Shown here piece after piece: positions 1-7,648 of a stretch of 64,000 nucleotides of DNA; positions within the stretch are counted from its first letter, which is position 1; every line of letters starts with the position of its first letter. The notes below the pieces were generated by a model, which saw only the letters and a program-made list of their open reading frames with translations, did no database searches and was not told where the DNA came from. Origin of the DNA: Fuerstiella marisgermanici. GTDB lineage: Bacteria; Planctomycetota; Planctomycetia; Planctomycetales; Planctomycetaceae. The position numbers and the translations under genes are program-made. The stretch covers positions 5,365,001-5,429,000 of the forward strand of contig NZ_CP017641.1 in NCBI RefSeq assembly GCF_001983935.1. The letters are read 5' to 3'.

Positions 1-56
1 TAAGCTCGCAAGGCCGATGATAGTGCATACCAGTGCGAAAGTAGGTTATTGCCGGG
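1..56 (+). rRNA. rrf: 5S ribosomal RNA, 3' part only
   Basis: The first bases read as the 3' half of a bacterial 5S rRNA: a CCGATGATAGT stretch followed by a GCGAAAGTAGGTTATTGCCGGG stretch corresponds to the loop D/E arm and the closing helix I strand of known 5S genes (compare the E. coli 3' segment GAGAGTAGGgaacTGCCAGG). The 5' half lies before the window, so the window starts inside the tail of an rRNA operon. A rho-independent terminator follows about 12 nt later, as expected for the end of rrn transcription. The exact 3' end is uncertain by a few bases. Confidence 0.8.
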
Positions 57-68
57 AACATTTTATTA

Positions 69-96
69 AGCCGGATCTTAGGATCCGGCTTTTTTT
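69..96 (+). terminator. Rho-independent terminator of the rRNA operon
   Basis: A perfect 9-bp stem (AGCCGGATC at 69-77 with GATCCGGCT at 82-90), a 4-nt loop TTAG and a run of six T (91-96) directly follow the 5S rRNA tail. Confidence 0.9.
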
Positions 97-134
97 ATGC
101 GCCGATCTTCGATTGGTCGGCATGTGGCGATTCA

Positions 135-554
135 ATGCGTTGTGGTGTGATCGGAATGCCTGATTCAGATTCCAGCTGGCGACGAAGAGTCCTCATTGCC
201 GCATCTCTGCACTCCGGACTGTGGGGTGTGTTTATAATGGGCATGCCCCGGCAGTCTTCGATCGTATATGGCTTCGCTACCGTTCCTCAGGAAGTTCACT
301 TGTGGCAAGGCGCGGGCCTTTTTATTTTTCTACTCGCCATCGGCTTTGGAATGGCGGCTTTTGACGAGCGTCAGCACTGGGGCATCGTCTTTATCGGATT
401 ACTCGCTAAAGTTTTTGGGATGGCTGGAATGGCGAGCGCCGTTTTTCGAGGGCAAGTTGCTGCTCAAGTACTGTGGCTGCTGCCTTTCAATGACTTGATC
501 TGGATCTGGCCCTTCTTCCGGATCGTGCAACACGGAATGAAACAATCTCGATGA
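135..554 (+). CDS. Small integral membrane protein, unknown family
   Basis: 139 residues with about four hydrophobic segments (around residues 20-36, 53-75, 82-104 and 112-130), so an inner-membrane protein. I do not recognise a family. The stop overlaps the next start (ATGA at 551-554), which suggests translational coupling with the downstream DMT transporter. The ATG at 135 has no clear Shine-Dalgarno sequence; an in-frame ATG at 156 would shorten the protein by seven residues. First gene after the rRNA terminator. Confidence 0.65.
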   Translation: MRCGVIGMPDSDSSWRRRVLIAASLHSGLWGVFIMGMPRQSSIVYGFATVPQEVHLWQGAGLFIFLLAIGFGMAAFDERQHWGIVFIGLLAKVFGMAGMASAVFRGQVAAQVLWLLPFNDLIWIWPFFRIVQHGMKQSR

Positions 555-1552
555 AGGAGCAGAAGTCGGATCGCAACATGGATGCGGTCAATGTTTCGCC
601 CCCACTAAGCCAAAACGCTGCACCTGTGGTTGGCAATAGCGTGAATCGCGGGCTTGCGTTAGGACTTTGCTCGGCTGTTTGCTATTCCGCCGCGAACCTG
701 GCATTGCGCGGGCTTTCTGGTCGCCACGCAGATTCGGGCTGGGAAATCTGGGTGACCGCGATGAAAGCGGGCCCAACGGTTTTGCTATCGCTCGGACTGT
801 TGCTCAGGCTCCGATTAAGAAAAGAAGCAGCATTTCCGTCGTTTAGACCCGTTCCCTGGTTGTTGGCCGCCGCATTAATCATGCAGTTTGGTGGTAACCT
901 TGGATTCCAATTGGCAATGGGACAAATCGGCCTCGCAATCACAGTCCCCCTCGTTTTCACGTTTATTATTATCGCTGGGGCTGCGCTGGGACGCACATTT
1001 CTAGGAGACACCGTTTCGAAACGAACGGTTGTTTCGATAATGGTGATGTTGGTCTCGATCATTCTGCTGTCCTACGCGGCCACATTGAATGCGCCGGAGC
1101 TCGGGACGGAGACGAAAGAGAAGATCGCATGGCTGGGCATCGTTCTCGCCGTCATTTCAGGAATGTCGTACGGAATCAATGGGATTGTGATCCGCCGAAT
1201 TTCTCAGCGAGCCCTTCCAATTGCCTCAATGTTGTTCGTCTACAGCACGACGGGGTTGGTGCTCCTGACAGCCATTGGCTGGAACATGCTGGGCACGGAG
1301 CGAATTCTTCAGATTCAAAGGGCAGAGTGGCAGATGATGCTGGCGGCCGGTACATTCAACGCCATCGCTTTTTTTTGCGTGACCAACGCTTTGAAGTTGC
1401 TGAACATCACGCAAGTGAATGTGATTAACGCAACTCAAAACGCAATGTGTGCTGCGGGCGCGGTCATCGTTTTCTCCGAACCACATTCGATCCCAATGGT
1501 TTCCGGCATCGCTTTGTCGATTGTGGGACTGCTGCTGCTGGATCGAAAATAG
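551..1552 (+). CDS. DMT-superfamily permease (EamA-type transporter)
   Basis: 333 residues, about ten hydrophobic helices arranged as two EamA-like halves (roughly residues 33-155 and 190-330), the usual size and layout of drug/metabolite exporters of the EamA family. An N-terminal cytosolic extension of about 30 residues precedes the first helix. The start overlaps the stop of the preceding membrane protein by 4 nt, and the next gene (KDPG aldolase) begins about 20 nt after the stop, so the four genes 135-3341 could be one transcript. The substrate cannot be told from sequence; the position next to Entner-Doudoroff genes makes a sugar acid or amino-acid-like compound possible, but that is inference only. 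Confidence 0.85.
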   Translation: MKEQKSDRNMDAVNVSPPLSQNAAPVVGNSVNRGLALGLCSAVCYSAANLALRGLSGRHADSGWEIWVTAMKAGPTVLLSLGLLLRLRLRKEAAFPSFRPVPWLLAAALIMQFGGNLGFQLAMGQIGLAITVPLVFTFIIIAGAALGRTFLGDTVSKRTVVSIMVMLVSIILLSYAATLNAPELGTETKEKIAWLGIVLAVISGMSYGINGIVIRRISQRALPIASMLFVYSTTGLVLLTAIGWNMLGTERILQIQRAEWQMMLAAGTFNAIAFFCVTNALKLLNITQVNVINATQNAMCAAGAVIVFSEPHSIPMVSGIALSIVGLLLLDRK

Positions 1553-1574
1553 AATTCTGTACAGGAGCCTCTTC

Positions 1575-2234
1575 TTGGAATCACAATTTCCACCGGACAT
1601 GCTGCAGCGAATTGAACGCAGCGGCGTGATTTCTGTCCTGATTATCGACGACGCCTCAGATGCCGTTCCCCTGGCGAAGGCTCTGCTGGCTGGCGGCGTC
1701 GATGCCATGGAACTGACCTTACGAACCGATGCAGCGGTTGACGCTTTGCGTCGAATTCGTGACGAGGTGCCTGAAATGCTGGCCGGAATTGGCACCGTCA
1801 TTAGCGTAGATCAGATTGATCCGATCGTTGCCGCCGGTGCCCAGTTTGCCGTTTCGCCGGGGCTGAATCCTCAAGTCGTGCGAAAAGCTCAACAGGCAGG
1901 TCTGCCGTTCGCACCTGGGGTAATGACGCCATCGGACATTGAGGCCGCTGTTGAACTCGGGTGCCGCGAACTCAAGTTTTTTCCCGCCGAACCGAGTGGC
2001 GGCCAGACGATGTTGAACAGTATTCGAGCTCCCTATGCCCATTTGGGCGTGCGGTTCGTTCCGTTGGGTGGCGTAAACGAAAAGAACGCGGCTTCCTGGC
2101 TGTCCAACCCCGGTGTCTTCGCTATCGGCGGGTCATGGCTGACGCCAAAGGAATGCCTTCAAAAGAAAGATTGGACGGAAGTGACTCGCCGCGCGGCCGA
2201 AGCCCGAGCCATTGCGGACAGCATTTCACCGTAG
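1575..2234 (+). CDS. eda: 2-dehydro-3-deoxy-phosphogluconate aldolase (KDPG/KHG aldolase)
   Basis: Class I aldolase of the Entner-Doudoroff pathway; cleaves KDPG to pyruvate and glyceraldehyde 3-phosphate in the cytosol. 219 residues from the proposed TTG start, matching the usual ~210. Seen: catalytic Glu in MELTLRT (E46), phosphate/substrate loop GIGTV (72-76), GVMTPSDIEAA (115-125) and the Schiff-base lysine in LKFFPAE (K134). The TTG at 1575 is preferred because AGGAG lies 8 nt upstream (1562-1566); the reading frame is open further upstream into the DMT gene, and an ATG at 1599 is an alternative. Followed 15 nt later by a KDG-type kinase, the enzyme that makes its substrate. Confidence 0.92.
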   Translation: MESQFPPDMLQRIERSGVISVLIIDDASDAVPLAKALLAGGVDAMELTLRTDAAVDALRRIRDEVPEMLAGIGTVISVDQIDPIVAAGAQFAVSPGLNPQVVRKAQQAGLPFAPGVMTPSDIEAAVELGCRELKFFPAEPSGGQTMLNSIRAPYAHLGVRFVPLGGVNEKNAASWLSNPGVFAIGGSWLTPKECLQKKDWTEVTRRAAEARAIADSISP

Positions 2235-2249
2235 ATACAGGAATTACTT

Positions 2250-3341
2250 ATGCCACAGTTTATTACCTTCGGCGAAATCATGATGCGGATGGCTCCGCCC
2301 GGATTTCTGCGCCTGCAACAAACCCTCCCGGGAAGCCTCGACGTGACCTTCGCCGGCGCGGAAGCAAACGTGGCAGCATCATTGGCGATGTTTGGCGCAG
2401 ACGTCGGCTTTGTCAGTGCATTGCCAGACAATGCGCTGACCGATGCCTGTTTAAATACGCTCCGCAGCCTAAAAATTGACACTTCGCACGTGCAACGCTC
2501 GGCAGAAGGCCGGATGGGCATTTATTTTGTAGAAGCCGGTGCTAATCAGCGGCCCAGTCGCGTGACGTATGACCGAGCCGGCTCGACCATCAGCGTGACC
2601 GACGCCAACAGTTATGAGTGGCCGACGATTTTGTCCGGAGCGAAGTCGCTGCACGTGACTGGCATTACCCCTTCGCTGTCCGAGGCAGCTGCCGATGCCA
2701 CGATCGCTGCTGTTTCGACCGCACGAGAGCTAAAAGTTCAGGTTTCCTGCGACCTTAATTACCGAGCGAAACTCTGGAACTGGCGGCCGGGGACGGAGCG
2801 AAAGCAGCTTGCTGCGGAAACGATGGCGAAAATTCTTCCTTTCGTTGACATCCTGATCGCCAACGAAGCCGATTGTGGAGACGTTCTAAAGATCCACGCT
2901 GGGCACAGCGAAGTTGAATCCGGCCATGTTGAAGTCGCCGCCTATCCTGACGTTGCTCGTCAGGTCGTTGAACGGTTTCCCAACATCAGGTTCATCGCGA
3001 CCACGCTGCGTGAAAGCATTTCTGCAAGCCACAATAACTGGGGCGCCATGTTATTCGATGCCGCGGACGGGAATGCTGTTTTTGCGCCGGAGGTGAAGGG
3101 CGACTACCAGCCGTACCAGATTCGCAACATTATCGATCGGGTCGGCGGAGGCGATGCATTCGGGGCCGGCCTGTTATTTGCCCTCAACCACGACGACTAC
3201 GCGACTCCGCAGGAAGCTCTTCAATTCGCTACTGCAGCCTCGTGCCTGGCCCATTCGATTTCCGGCGATTTCAACTTCAGCAACCGCCAGGAAGTGGACG
3301 CGTTGATGAAGGGCTCGGCGTCCGGTCGAGTTGTCCGGTAG
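2250..3341 (+). CDS. kdgK: 2-keto-3-deoxygluconate kinase (PfkB family sugar kinase)
   Basis: 363-residue PfkB/ribokinase-fold kinase. Seen: N-terminal FGEIMMR and the sugar-binding GAEANVAASLA segment (about residues 36-46), and the C-terminal PfkB signature GGGDAFGAG (about 299-307) whose Asp is the catalytic base and whose glycines form the anion hole. The partner gene 15 nt upstream is KDPG aldolase, so phosphorylation of 2-keto-3-deoxygluconate to KDPG is the natural reading. It is somewhat longer than typical KdgK (~310-340), with an insertion around residues 205-225 rich in His/Glu/Ser. Other hexonate or fructose-like substrates are possible. Confidence 0.88.
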   Translation: MPQFITFGEIMMRMAPPGFLRLQQTLPGSLDVTFAGAEANVAASLAMFGADVGFVSALPDNALTDACLNTLRSLKIDTSHVQRSAEGRMGIYFVEAGANQRPSRVTYDRAGSTISVTDANSYEWPTILSGAKSLHVTGITPSLSEAAADATIAAVSTARELKVQVSCDLNYRAKLWNWRPGTERKQLAAETMAKILPFVDILIANEADCGDVLKIHAGHSEVESGHVEVAAYPDVARQVVERFPNIRFIATTLRESISASHNNWGAMLFDAADGNAVFAPEVKGDYQPYQIRNIIDRVGGGDAFGAGLLFALNHDDYATPQEALQFATAASCLAHSISGDFNFSNRQEVDALMKGSASGRVVR

Positions 3342-3726
3342 CACGTCAGTAATCGCAATTTGCGATATGCGTTGTACGACTTTTCCACGAACCTATTGCC
3401 TCTTCCACGAGGTTCGCCGATCATATTTTGAAGCCGCATGCCGCGCGAGATCAGCCTTTTCCTGCTATCTGAACAGTATGTACGGTCGGGGCATTTCACT
3501 TCTGGGCATGAGCAACACTCTGATCGCTAATGCAATTTCGGTTCGGCTCATTGCGAAAAACCGCAAAAAAAGGTCGCAACCGGCGGCCGGATGACGGCGA
3601 TAACTCATTTGACTTGCAGTTGTTGCGGAGATTTTCTGTCGTTAGAGTGGCAACCGTGGTTCACACATCGGCACGCGGTGGATTTTCGCAATCAACAGGA
3701 ATAGCGGCTGTAAGGGCTAACTGATA
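3342..3726. other. Intergenic region upstream of the T6SS-like cargo block
   Basis: About 385 bp without a convincing gene. Two short plus-strand ORFs here have no ribosome site or recognisable product. A weak promoter could lie near 3608-3660 (TTGACT/TTGCAG followed by AT-rich DNA), but no good -10 element is seen. Confidence 0.4.
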
Positions 3727-4272
3727 ATGGCGACCCAAACTGATTCCACGCGCCCACCAGCTGAAGTTTCGTCTGCCAGCAGCCTGAATGACATTGTCTC
3801 GGGCACGCAAAAGTCGGCTGCAGCGGCCACCCCGCCTGCAACTTTTCCCGCTGTTCTAACAGCCACGCTGGCTGAACTTTCGGAAGACGGGCCGGTTGTC
3901 ACGCTGCAAAACGGTGAGCAGCGACTCGCTCGCACAACAGTGCCGCTCACGCCGGATTCGATCGCACGAAGCGTGGTCCTCGTCTTTGAAAACGGCGACG
4001 CCAACCTTCCGATCATCATGGGAGTGATTGCGGGACAACCGTTGTTGCCGGTCCTGTTGGAAAAAAGTTCTCCGATCGTTGGTGAAGACACGACGGCGAA
4101 GGTGGACGGGGAACGAGTAATCCTGGAAGGCAAGAAAGAGATTGTGCTGAAGTGCGGCAAAGCTAGTATCACGCTTACTCGCGCCGGCAAGGTACTGATT
4201 CAGGGAGCGTACGTGTCCAGCCGATCGTCGGGCGTGCAGCGCATTCGCGGCGGTTCTGTACATATTAACTAG
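3727..4272 (+). CDS. DUF6484-like, VgrG-accessory type protein
   Basis: 181 residues. The first ~40 are Ala/Ser/Thr/Pro-rich and probably disordered. The central part (about 45-120) forms short beta strands around a G-rich turn (VIAGQPL). The C-terminal part (about 125-181), with spaced Gly and alternating hydrophobic residues ending in RIRGGSVHIN, resembles the beta-helical stalk found at the end of VgrG/gp5-like spike proteins and DUF6484 proteins. It starts the gene series DUF2169, ketosynthase-like and DUF4150 PAAR-like, so a role in presenting a secreted cargo is likely. It is not a full VgrG: the gp27/gp5 base is missing. Family name given from memory of the pattern. Confidence 0.6.
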   Translation: MATQTDSTRPPAEVSSASSLNDIVSGTQKSAAAATPPATFPAVLTATLAELSEDGPVVTLQNGEQRLARTTVPLTPDSIARSVVLVFENGDANLPIIMGVIAGQPLLPVLLEKSSPIVGEDTTAKVDGERVILEGKKEIVLKCGKASITLTRAGKVLIQGAYVSSRSSGVQRIRGGSVHIN

Positions 4273-4301
4273 AGCAACTCACTTTTCATCGTGGACGGCA
4301 T

Positions 4302-4373
4302 GGGCTCATGGGGCACCGAAACTGCTGTCAAAACGCTTCTTTCGCGGCCACAAATCAGCGAAACTCGCTGTAG
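4302..4373 (+). repeat. Dispersed ~72-bp repeat, copy A
   Basis: The segment TTCGCGGCCACAAATCAGCG followed by AAACTCGCTGTAG recurs with few changes at 21844-21916 and 49992-50064. It contains a short hairpin CAGCGA-AAC-TCGCTG. In this copy the 3-nt loop is AAC, the reverse complement of the GTT loop in copy B, as if the hairpin had inverted. It lies between the DUF6484-like gene and the DUF2169 gene. Confidence 0.65.
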
Positions 4374-4381
4374 ACGCCACC

Positions 4382-5494
4382 ATGCAAATCACCAACGCCA
4401 CCAACATGCTGACTGGCTATACCATGGGGATGAAGCCCGATGGTCGCGAGTGCATTGTCGTTGTTGCGAAGGCAACTTTTGACATCCCTGAACCCGGCCG
4501 GTCGCTGCGTTTATCGAAGAAGCAGGCGCCACTGGTAATGGCTGACGAGTTCACCGGCGAACCCGGCTACTCCGCAACTCTTTACGAAGTCGACTACGCC
4601 CCCTTCAAGCCAAAATGTGACGTCCTCTTCAACGGCAGTGCGTATGCTCCTCGAGGACGCACGGCAGAATATGTTGACGTGAGCCTCTCCGTGGGTGAAA
4701 TGACCAAGTCATTCAGCGTGGTTGGTAATCGCCACTACGGAGCCGCCAGTTACGTTTCGTTTATTCCCAGCGCACCGGAACCCTTCGAAAAACTGCCGTT
4801 CAGTTACGACAACGCATGGGGCGGCTGCGATGCCCCGGAAGACGATCCGGAAAATGGCAAAGCGTTTATGGGGAATCCCATCGGTTGCGGATACTACCCG
4901 ATTTCCGTGGGTCCGGCGCTGGAAGGCAAGCCACTGCCTAACACGTTCGAAAAAGGTCGCCCGATCGATTCGCCGTCCGGAAACCACAAGCCCATGGCAC
5001 TTGGCGTCGTCAGCCGCCACGCAGAACATCGTTCAAAATGGGCAGGCACCTATGACGAAGCATGGCAGGAAAACGTGTTCCCATTTTTGCCCAGAGACTT
5101 CGACGAACGATACTACCAGGCCGCTCCGGAAGATCAGCAGATTGACTATCCCGTCGGCGGCGAAGAAATCCAACTGGTGAATCTGTCGCCACACGGCCGC
5201 ACGTCTTTCAAACTGCCGTCGATCGATATTCCAGTGGAATTCACCACCAACGAATTCGACCGCATTGAACAGATGGCAAAGCTGGACACGATTTTAATCG
5301 AACCGGACCTGAACCGCTTTATCCTCGTGTGGCGTACGTCGATTCAACTAAAGAAGAACATCTTCGAAATTCCATCGTGCGTGGTGGGGCGGATGTCGCG
5401 AGCGTGGTATCGAGCTCGCGATATGGGCAAGACATATTATCCGTCGCTGCAGGCCGTGGCGGCGTCGAACCGTGATGAGGACGAAGACGAATGA
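4382..5494 (+). CDS. DUF2169 family protein (T6SS effector adaptor)
   Basis: 370 residues matching the DUF2169 pattern along its length: PFSYDNAWGG (about residues 138-147), the GNPIGCGYY segment (about 163-171) and the AGTYDEAWQENVFPFLPRDFD stretch around 222-242. DUF2169 proteins are known as adaptors/chaperones that load PAAR-like or effector proteins on type VI secretion spikes. The stop overlaps the start of the ketosynthase-like gene by 4 nt (ATGA at 5491), and the DUF4150 gene follows, so the three are translationally linked. The C-terminus ends in an acidic tail. No signal peptide or membrane segment; cytosolic. A short repeat copy lies just upstream. Confidence 0.85.
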   Translation: MQITNATNMLTGYTMGMKPDGRECIVVVAKATFDIPEPGRSLRLSKKQAPLVMADEFTGEPGYSATLYEVDYAPFKPKCDVLFNGSAYAPRGRTAEYVDVSLSVGEMTKSFSVVGNRHYGAASYVSFIPSAPEPFEKLPFSYDNAWGGCDAPEDDPENGKAFMGNPIGCGYYPISVGPALEGKPLPNTFEKGRPIDSPSGNHKPMALGVVSRHAEHRSKWAGTYDEAWQENVFPFLPRDFDERYYQAAPEDQQIDYPVGGEEIQLVNLSPHGRTSFKLPSIDIPVEFTTNEFDRIEQMAKLDTILIEPDLNRFILVWRTSIQLKKNIFEIPSCVVGRMSRAWYRARDMGKTYYPSLQAVAASNRDEDEDE

Positions 5495-6525
5495 AGCCGA
5501 TTGCTGTGATCGCAACCGGCATGGTGACCGGCGTTGGACTAACCGCACCATCCACGTGCGCGGCGATTCATTGCGCCATCGACAACTTCGCGGAGACTCG
5601 ATTCATCGACAGCGGCGGTGAATGGATTGTGGCGTCCGAAGTGCCGCTCGATCCGCCGGTGCGTGGTCGAGCCAAACTGATCAAGATGGCGGCTCCGGCG
5701 ATCATGGAATGCCTTTCCGCCATCAAGACATCCGTCCCGGTTTCAGTTCCGCTGCTGCTGTGCCTGAGCGAAGAAGACCGCCCCGGCCGGTTTGCGGATC
5801 TTGACGGATCAATGCTGACCGACATCGCCACCGAACTGAACGTGCCGTTTTCAAGCAAGTCGCAGGTCTTCTGCAACGGAGCCGTCGGCGGTGTGCAGGC
5901 GATTGAACGAGCGTTCGAGTTACTCAACAACGGCGGCTACGAATACGTGATTGTGACGGGCGTCGACACGTTGCTGGTCGCTGGAACACTGGCAGCTCTC
6001 GACAAAAACCACCGCCTGCTAACTCCGAGCAACTCAAACGGCTTGATCCCCGGTGAAGGAGCAGCCGCGGTGCTTTTAACGCCAGCTCCTGATCCCCAGC
6101 CGGGCCAGTTTGTGCTAAAAGGAGTAGGTTACGGTCGAGAAGAGGCGACTATACTGTCGGAAGAACCTCTCCGAGCCGACGGCATGGCTGCCGCCATCCG
6201 AGACGCCTTCCGCAACTCCGGCTGCACCTACGACGACGTCGACTACCGCATCACCGACATCAGCGGCGAACAATACGCCTTCAAGGAAGCCACGCTGGCG
6301 GCGTCTCGAACAATGAAGAAGGTCAAAGAAGAATACGACATCTGGCACCCCGCCGACTGCATCGGCGACACCGGAGCCGCCATCGTGCCCGTCATGGTGT
6401 CGGTTGGCAAAAGCGCGGCCGAAAAGGAAATCTCAAGCGGCGACGGAGTCCTGTTCCAATGCGCTAACGACGACAATCAACGAGCCGTCATCATCGGCGG
6501 TTACTTAGACCCGGAGGATTTCTAA
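5491..6525 (+). CDS. Ketosynthase-fold protein of T6SS cargo loci, probably catalytically dead
   Basis: 344 residues with the thiolase/beta-ketoacyl synthase fold: N-terminal IATGMVTGVG, the NGAVGGVQAIERA helix (about 130-142), TGVDTLL, and PGEGAAAVLL (about 188-197). By alignment with KAS enzymes the nucleophilic Cys of the CASG..AI motif is Ala in GAVGGVQAI (a Cys sits three residues before, in FCNG), and the conserved His of the GHTxGAAG motif is Asp in IGDTGAA. It is also shorter than true KAS (~410). It is therefore more likely a structural or binding protein than a fatty-acid enzyme. Starts inside the DUF2169 stop codon and ends 1 nt before the DUF4150 gene. Confidence 0.72.
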   Translation: MKPIAVIATGMVTGVGLTAPSTCAAIHCAIDNFAETRFIDSGGEWIVASEVPLDPPVRGRAKLIKMAAPAIMECLSAIKTSVPVSVPLLLCLSEEDRPGRFADLDGSMLTDIATELNVPFSSKSQVFCNGAVGGVQAIERAFELLNNGGYEYVIVTGVDTLLVAGTLAALDKNHRLLTPSNSNGLIPGEGAAAVLLTPAPDPQPGQFVLKGVGYGREEATILSEEPLRADGMAAAIRDAFRNSGCTYDDVDYRITDISGEQYAFKEATLAASRTMKKVKEEYDIWHPADCIGDTGAAIVPVMVSVGKSAAEKEISSGDGVLFQCANDDNQRAVIIGGYLDPEDF

Positions 6526-6526
6526 A

Positions 6527-7624
6527 ATGGCCAACAACGTCTTTGCTAATGGTCGAGAAATCTCCTGCAAGAAGGCGGACGGAAAGTCCATCTGCGCATT
6601 CCCAGACGTCTGCTTTACGCCGCCGGAGAATCCTGCCACACCGCCCGGTGTTCCAATCCCTTATCCCAATACCGGCATGGCCAAAGACACGACCAGCGGA
6701 AGCAAGAAAGTTCAGATTTCCAAGAAGGAAGTCCTGCTCAAGAACAAGTCCTACTTCAAGAAAAGTATGGGAGATGAAGCAGGTGCCGCCGCCAAAAAGG
6801 GTGTTCTCACCAGCACAAACCGCGGAAAAGTCTACTTCACGATGTGGTCGATGGATGTGAAAGTCGAAGGACAGAATGTTGTTCGGCACCTGGACCTGAC
6901 AACACACAATCACATGTCATTTCCAGGAAATTCGCCTCCATGGGCGTATGCCGATACTCAAGCGGTGACGGCCATCAGTGATTGCGAAGATGAGGTGAAG
7001 GAAGCGAAGAACGCGTGCAGTGGAAAGGAAACCAAGAAGGCTCAATGCAATAGCAAGAAGTGCAGAGATGCAAAAAGGTGTCTGCTTATTACATACAAGC
7101 AAGGCAAACGAAAAGGGAAAAAGAGTAAGACGGGCTGTTGTCCAGGCGAGCAACCACACCATCTGGTTGAAGCGCACTGTTTCTACGAAGTCGGTTCACG
7201 GGGAAAGCCGGGGAAACGGGTAGTGAAAGCTCCTCGAGGCAAACGAGCATACAATGATGGCGACTCGCCCTGCGTCTGTGCCAAGGGGCCTCGCCATGAA
7301 AAAGAGCATGGCCAGTATCATGCGTTCCAGCAGAAACTCGAAGCAGCTCATCATTCCAAGAACGGTAGCTGGACGTACAAGGATGCAAGAAACACCGGAG
7401 TGAAGGCGCACAAGGCAGTGAATGGGCAGTGTAGCGAGGAATGTACAACGGCGCAGTTAGATGCGTATCACAAAGACCGTTGTGGCATGGATGACTCTAC
7501 TCCGCTTCGCACGGACCCTCAGGCTGGAACGCGTTCTGCGGGAAATCTAAACACAAAACAGAAGAATGCCCTTCAATCCGCGATTTCAGCCATTACTGGT
7601 GGCACGACATCCGGTTCACCATAA
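6527..7624 (+). CDS. DUF4150 PAAR-like protein with C-terminal HNH/GHH-type nuclease toxin region
   Basis: 365 residues. Residues ~1-135 form a PAAR-like DUF4150 domain: MANNVFANGREISCK at the start, FPDVCFTPPENPATPPGVPIPYPNTG, and a HNHMSFPGNSPPW segment, the parts that cap a T6SS spike. A Lys/Cys-rich linker (~150-205) precedes a C-terminal region with QPHHLVEAHCFYE (about 213-225), DSPCVC, and spaced His residues (EKEHGQYHAF) that resembles the Tox-GHH2 class of HNH/EndoVII nuclease toxins. Gene order (adaptor, ketosynthase-like, this protein, then a propeller protein) is that of an effector with its chaperones. Assignment of the toxin subclass is by motif resemblance only. Confidence 0.75.
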   Translation: MANNVFANGREISCKKADGKSICAFPDVCFTPPENPATPPGVPIPYPNTGMAKDTTSGSKKVQISKKEVLLKNKSYFKKSMGDEAGAAAKKGVLTSTNRGKVYFTMWSMDVKVEGQNVVRHLDLTTHNHMSFPGNSPPWAYADTQAVTAISDCEDEVKEAKNACSGKETKKAQCNSKKCRDAKRCLLITYKQGKRKGKKSKTGCCPGEQPHHLVEAHCFYEVGSRGKPGKRVVKAPRGKRAYNDGDSPCVCAKGPRHEKEHGQYHAFQQKLEAAHHSKNGSWTYKDARNTGVKAHKAVNGQCSEECTTAQLDAYHKDRCGMDDSTPLRTDPQAGTRSAGNLNTKQKNALQSAISAITGGTTSGSP

Positions 7625-7648
7625 AACGACAGAATTGAGTAGAACAGA

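Noticed and set aside
5491-6525. Fatty-acid or polyketide biosynthesis cluster
   Set aside because: The ketosynthase-like protein lacks catalytic residues and no ACP, reductase or acyltransferase is near.
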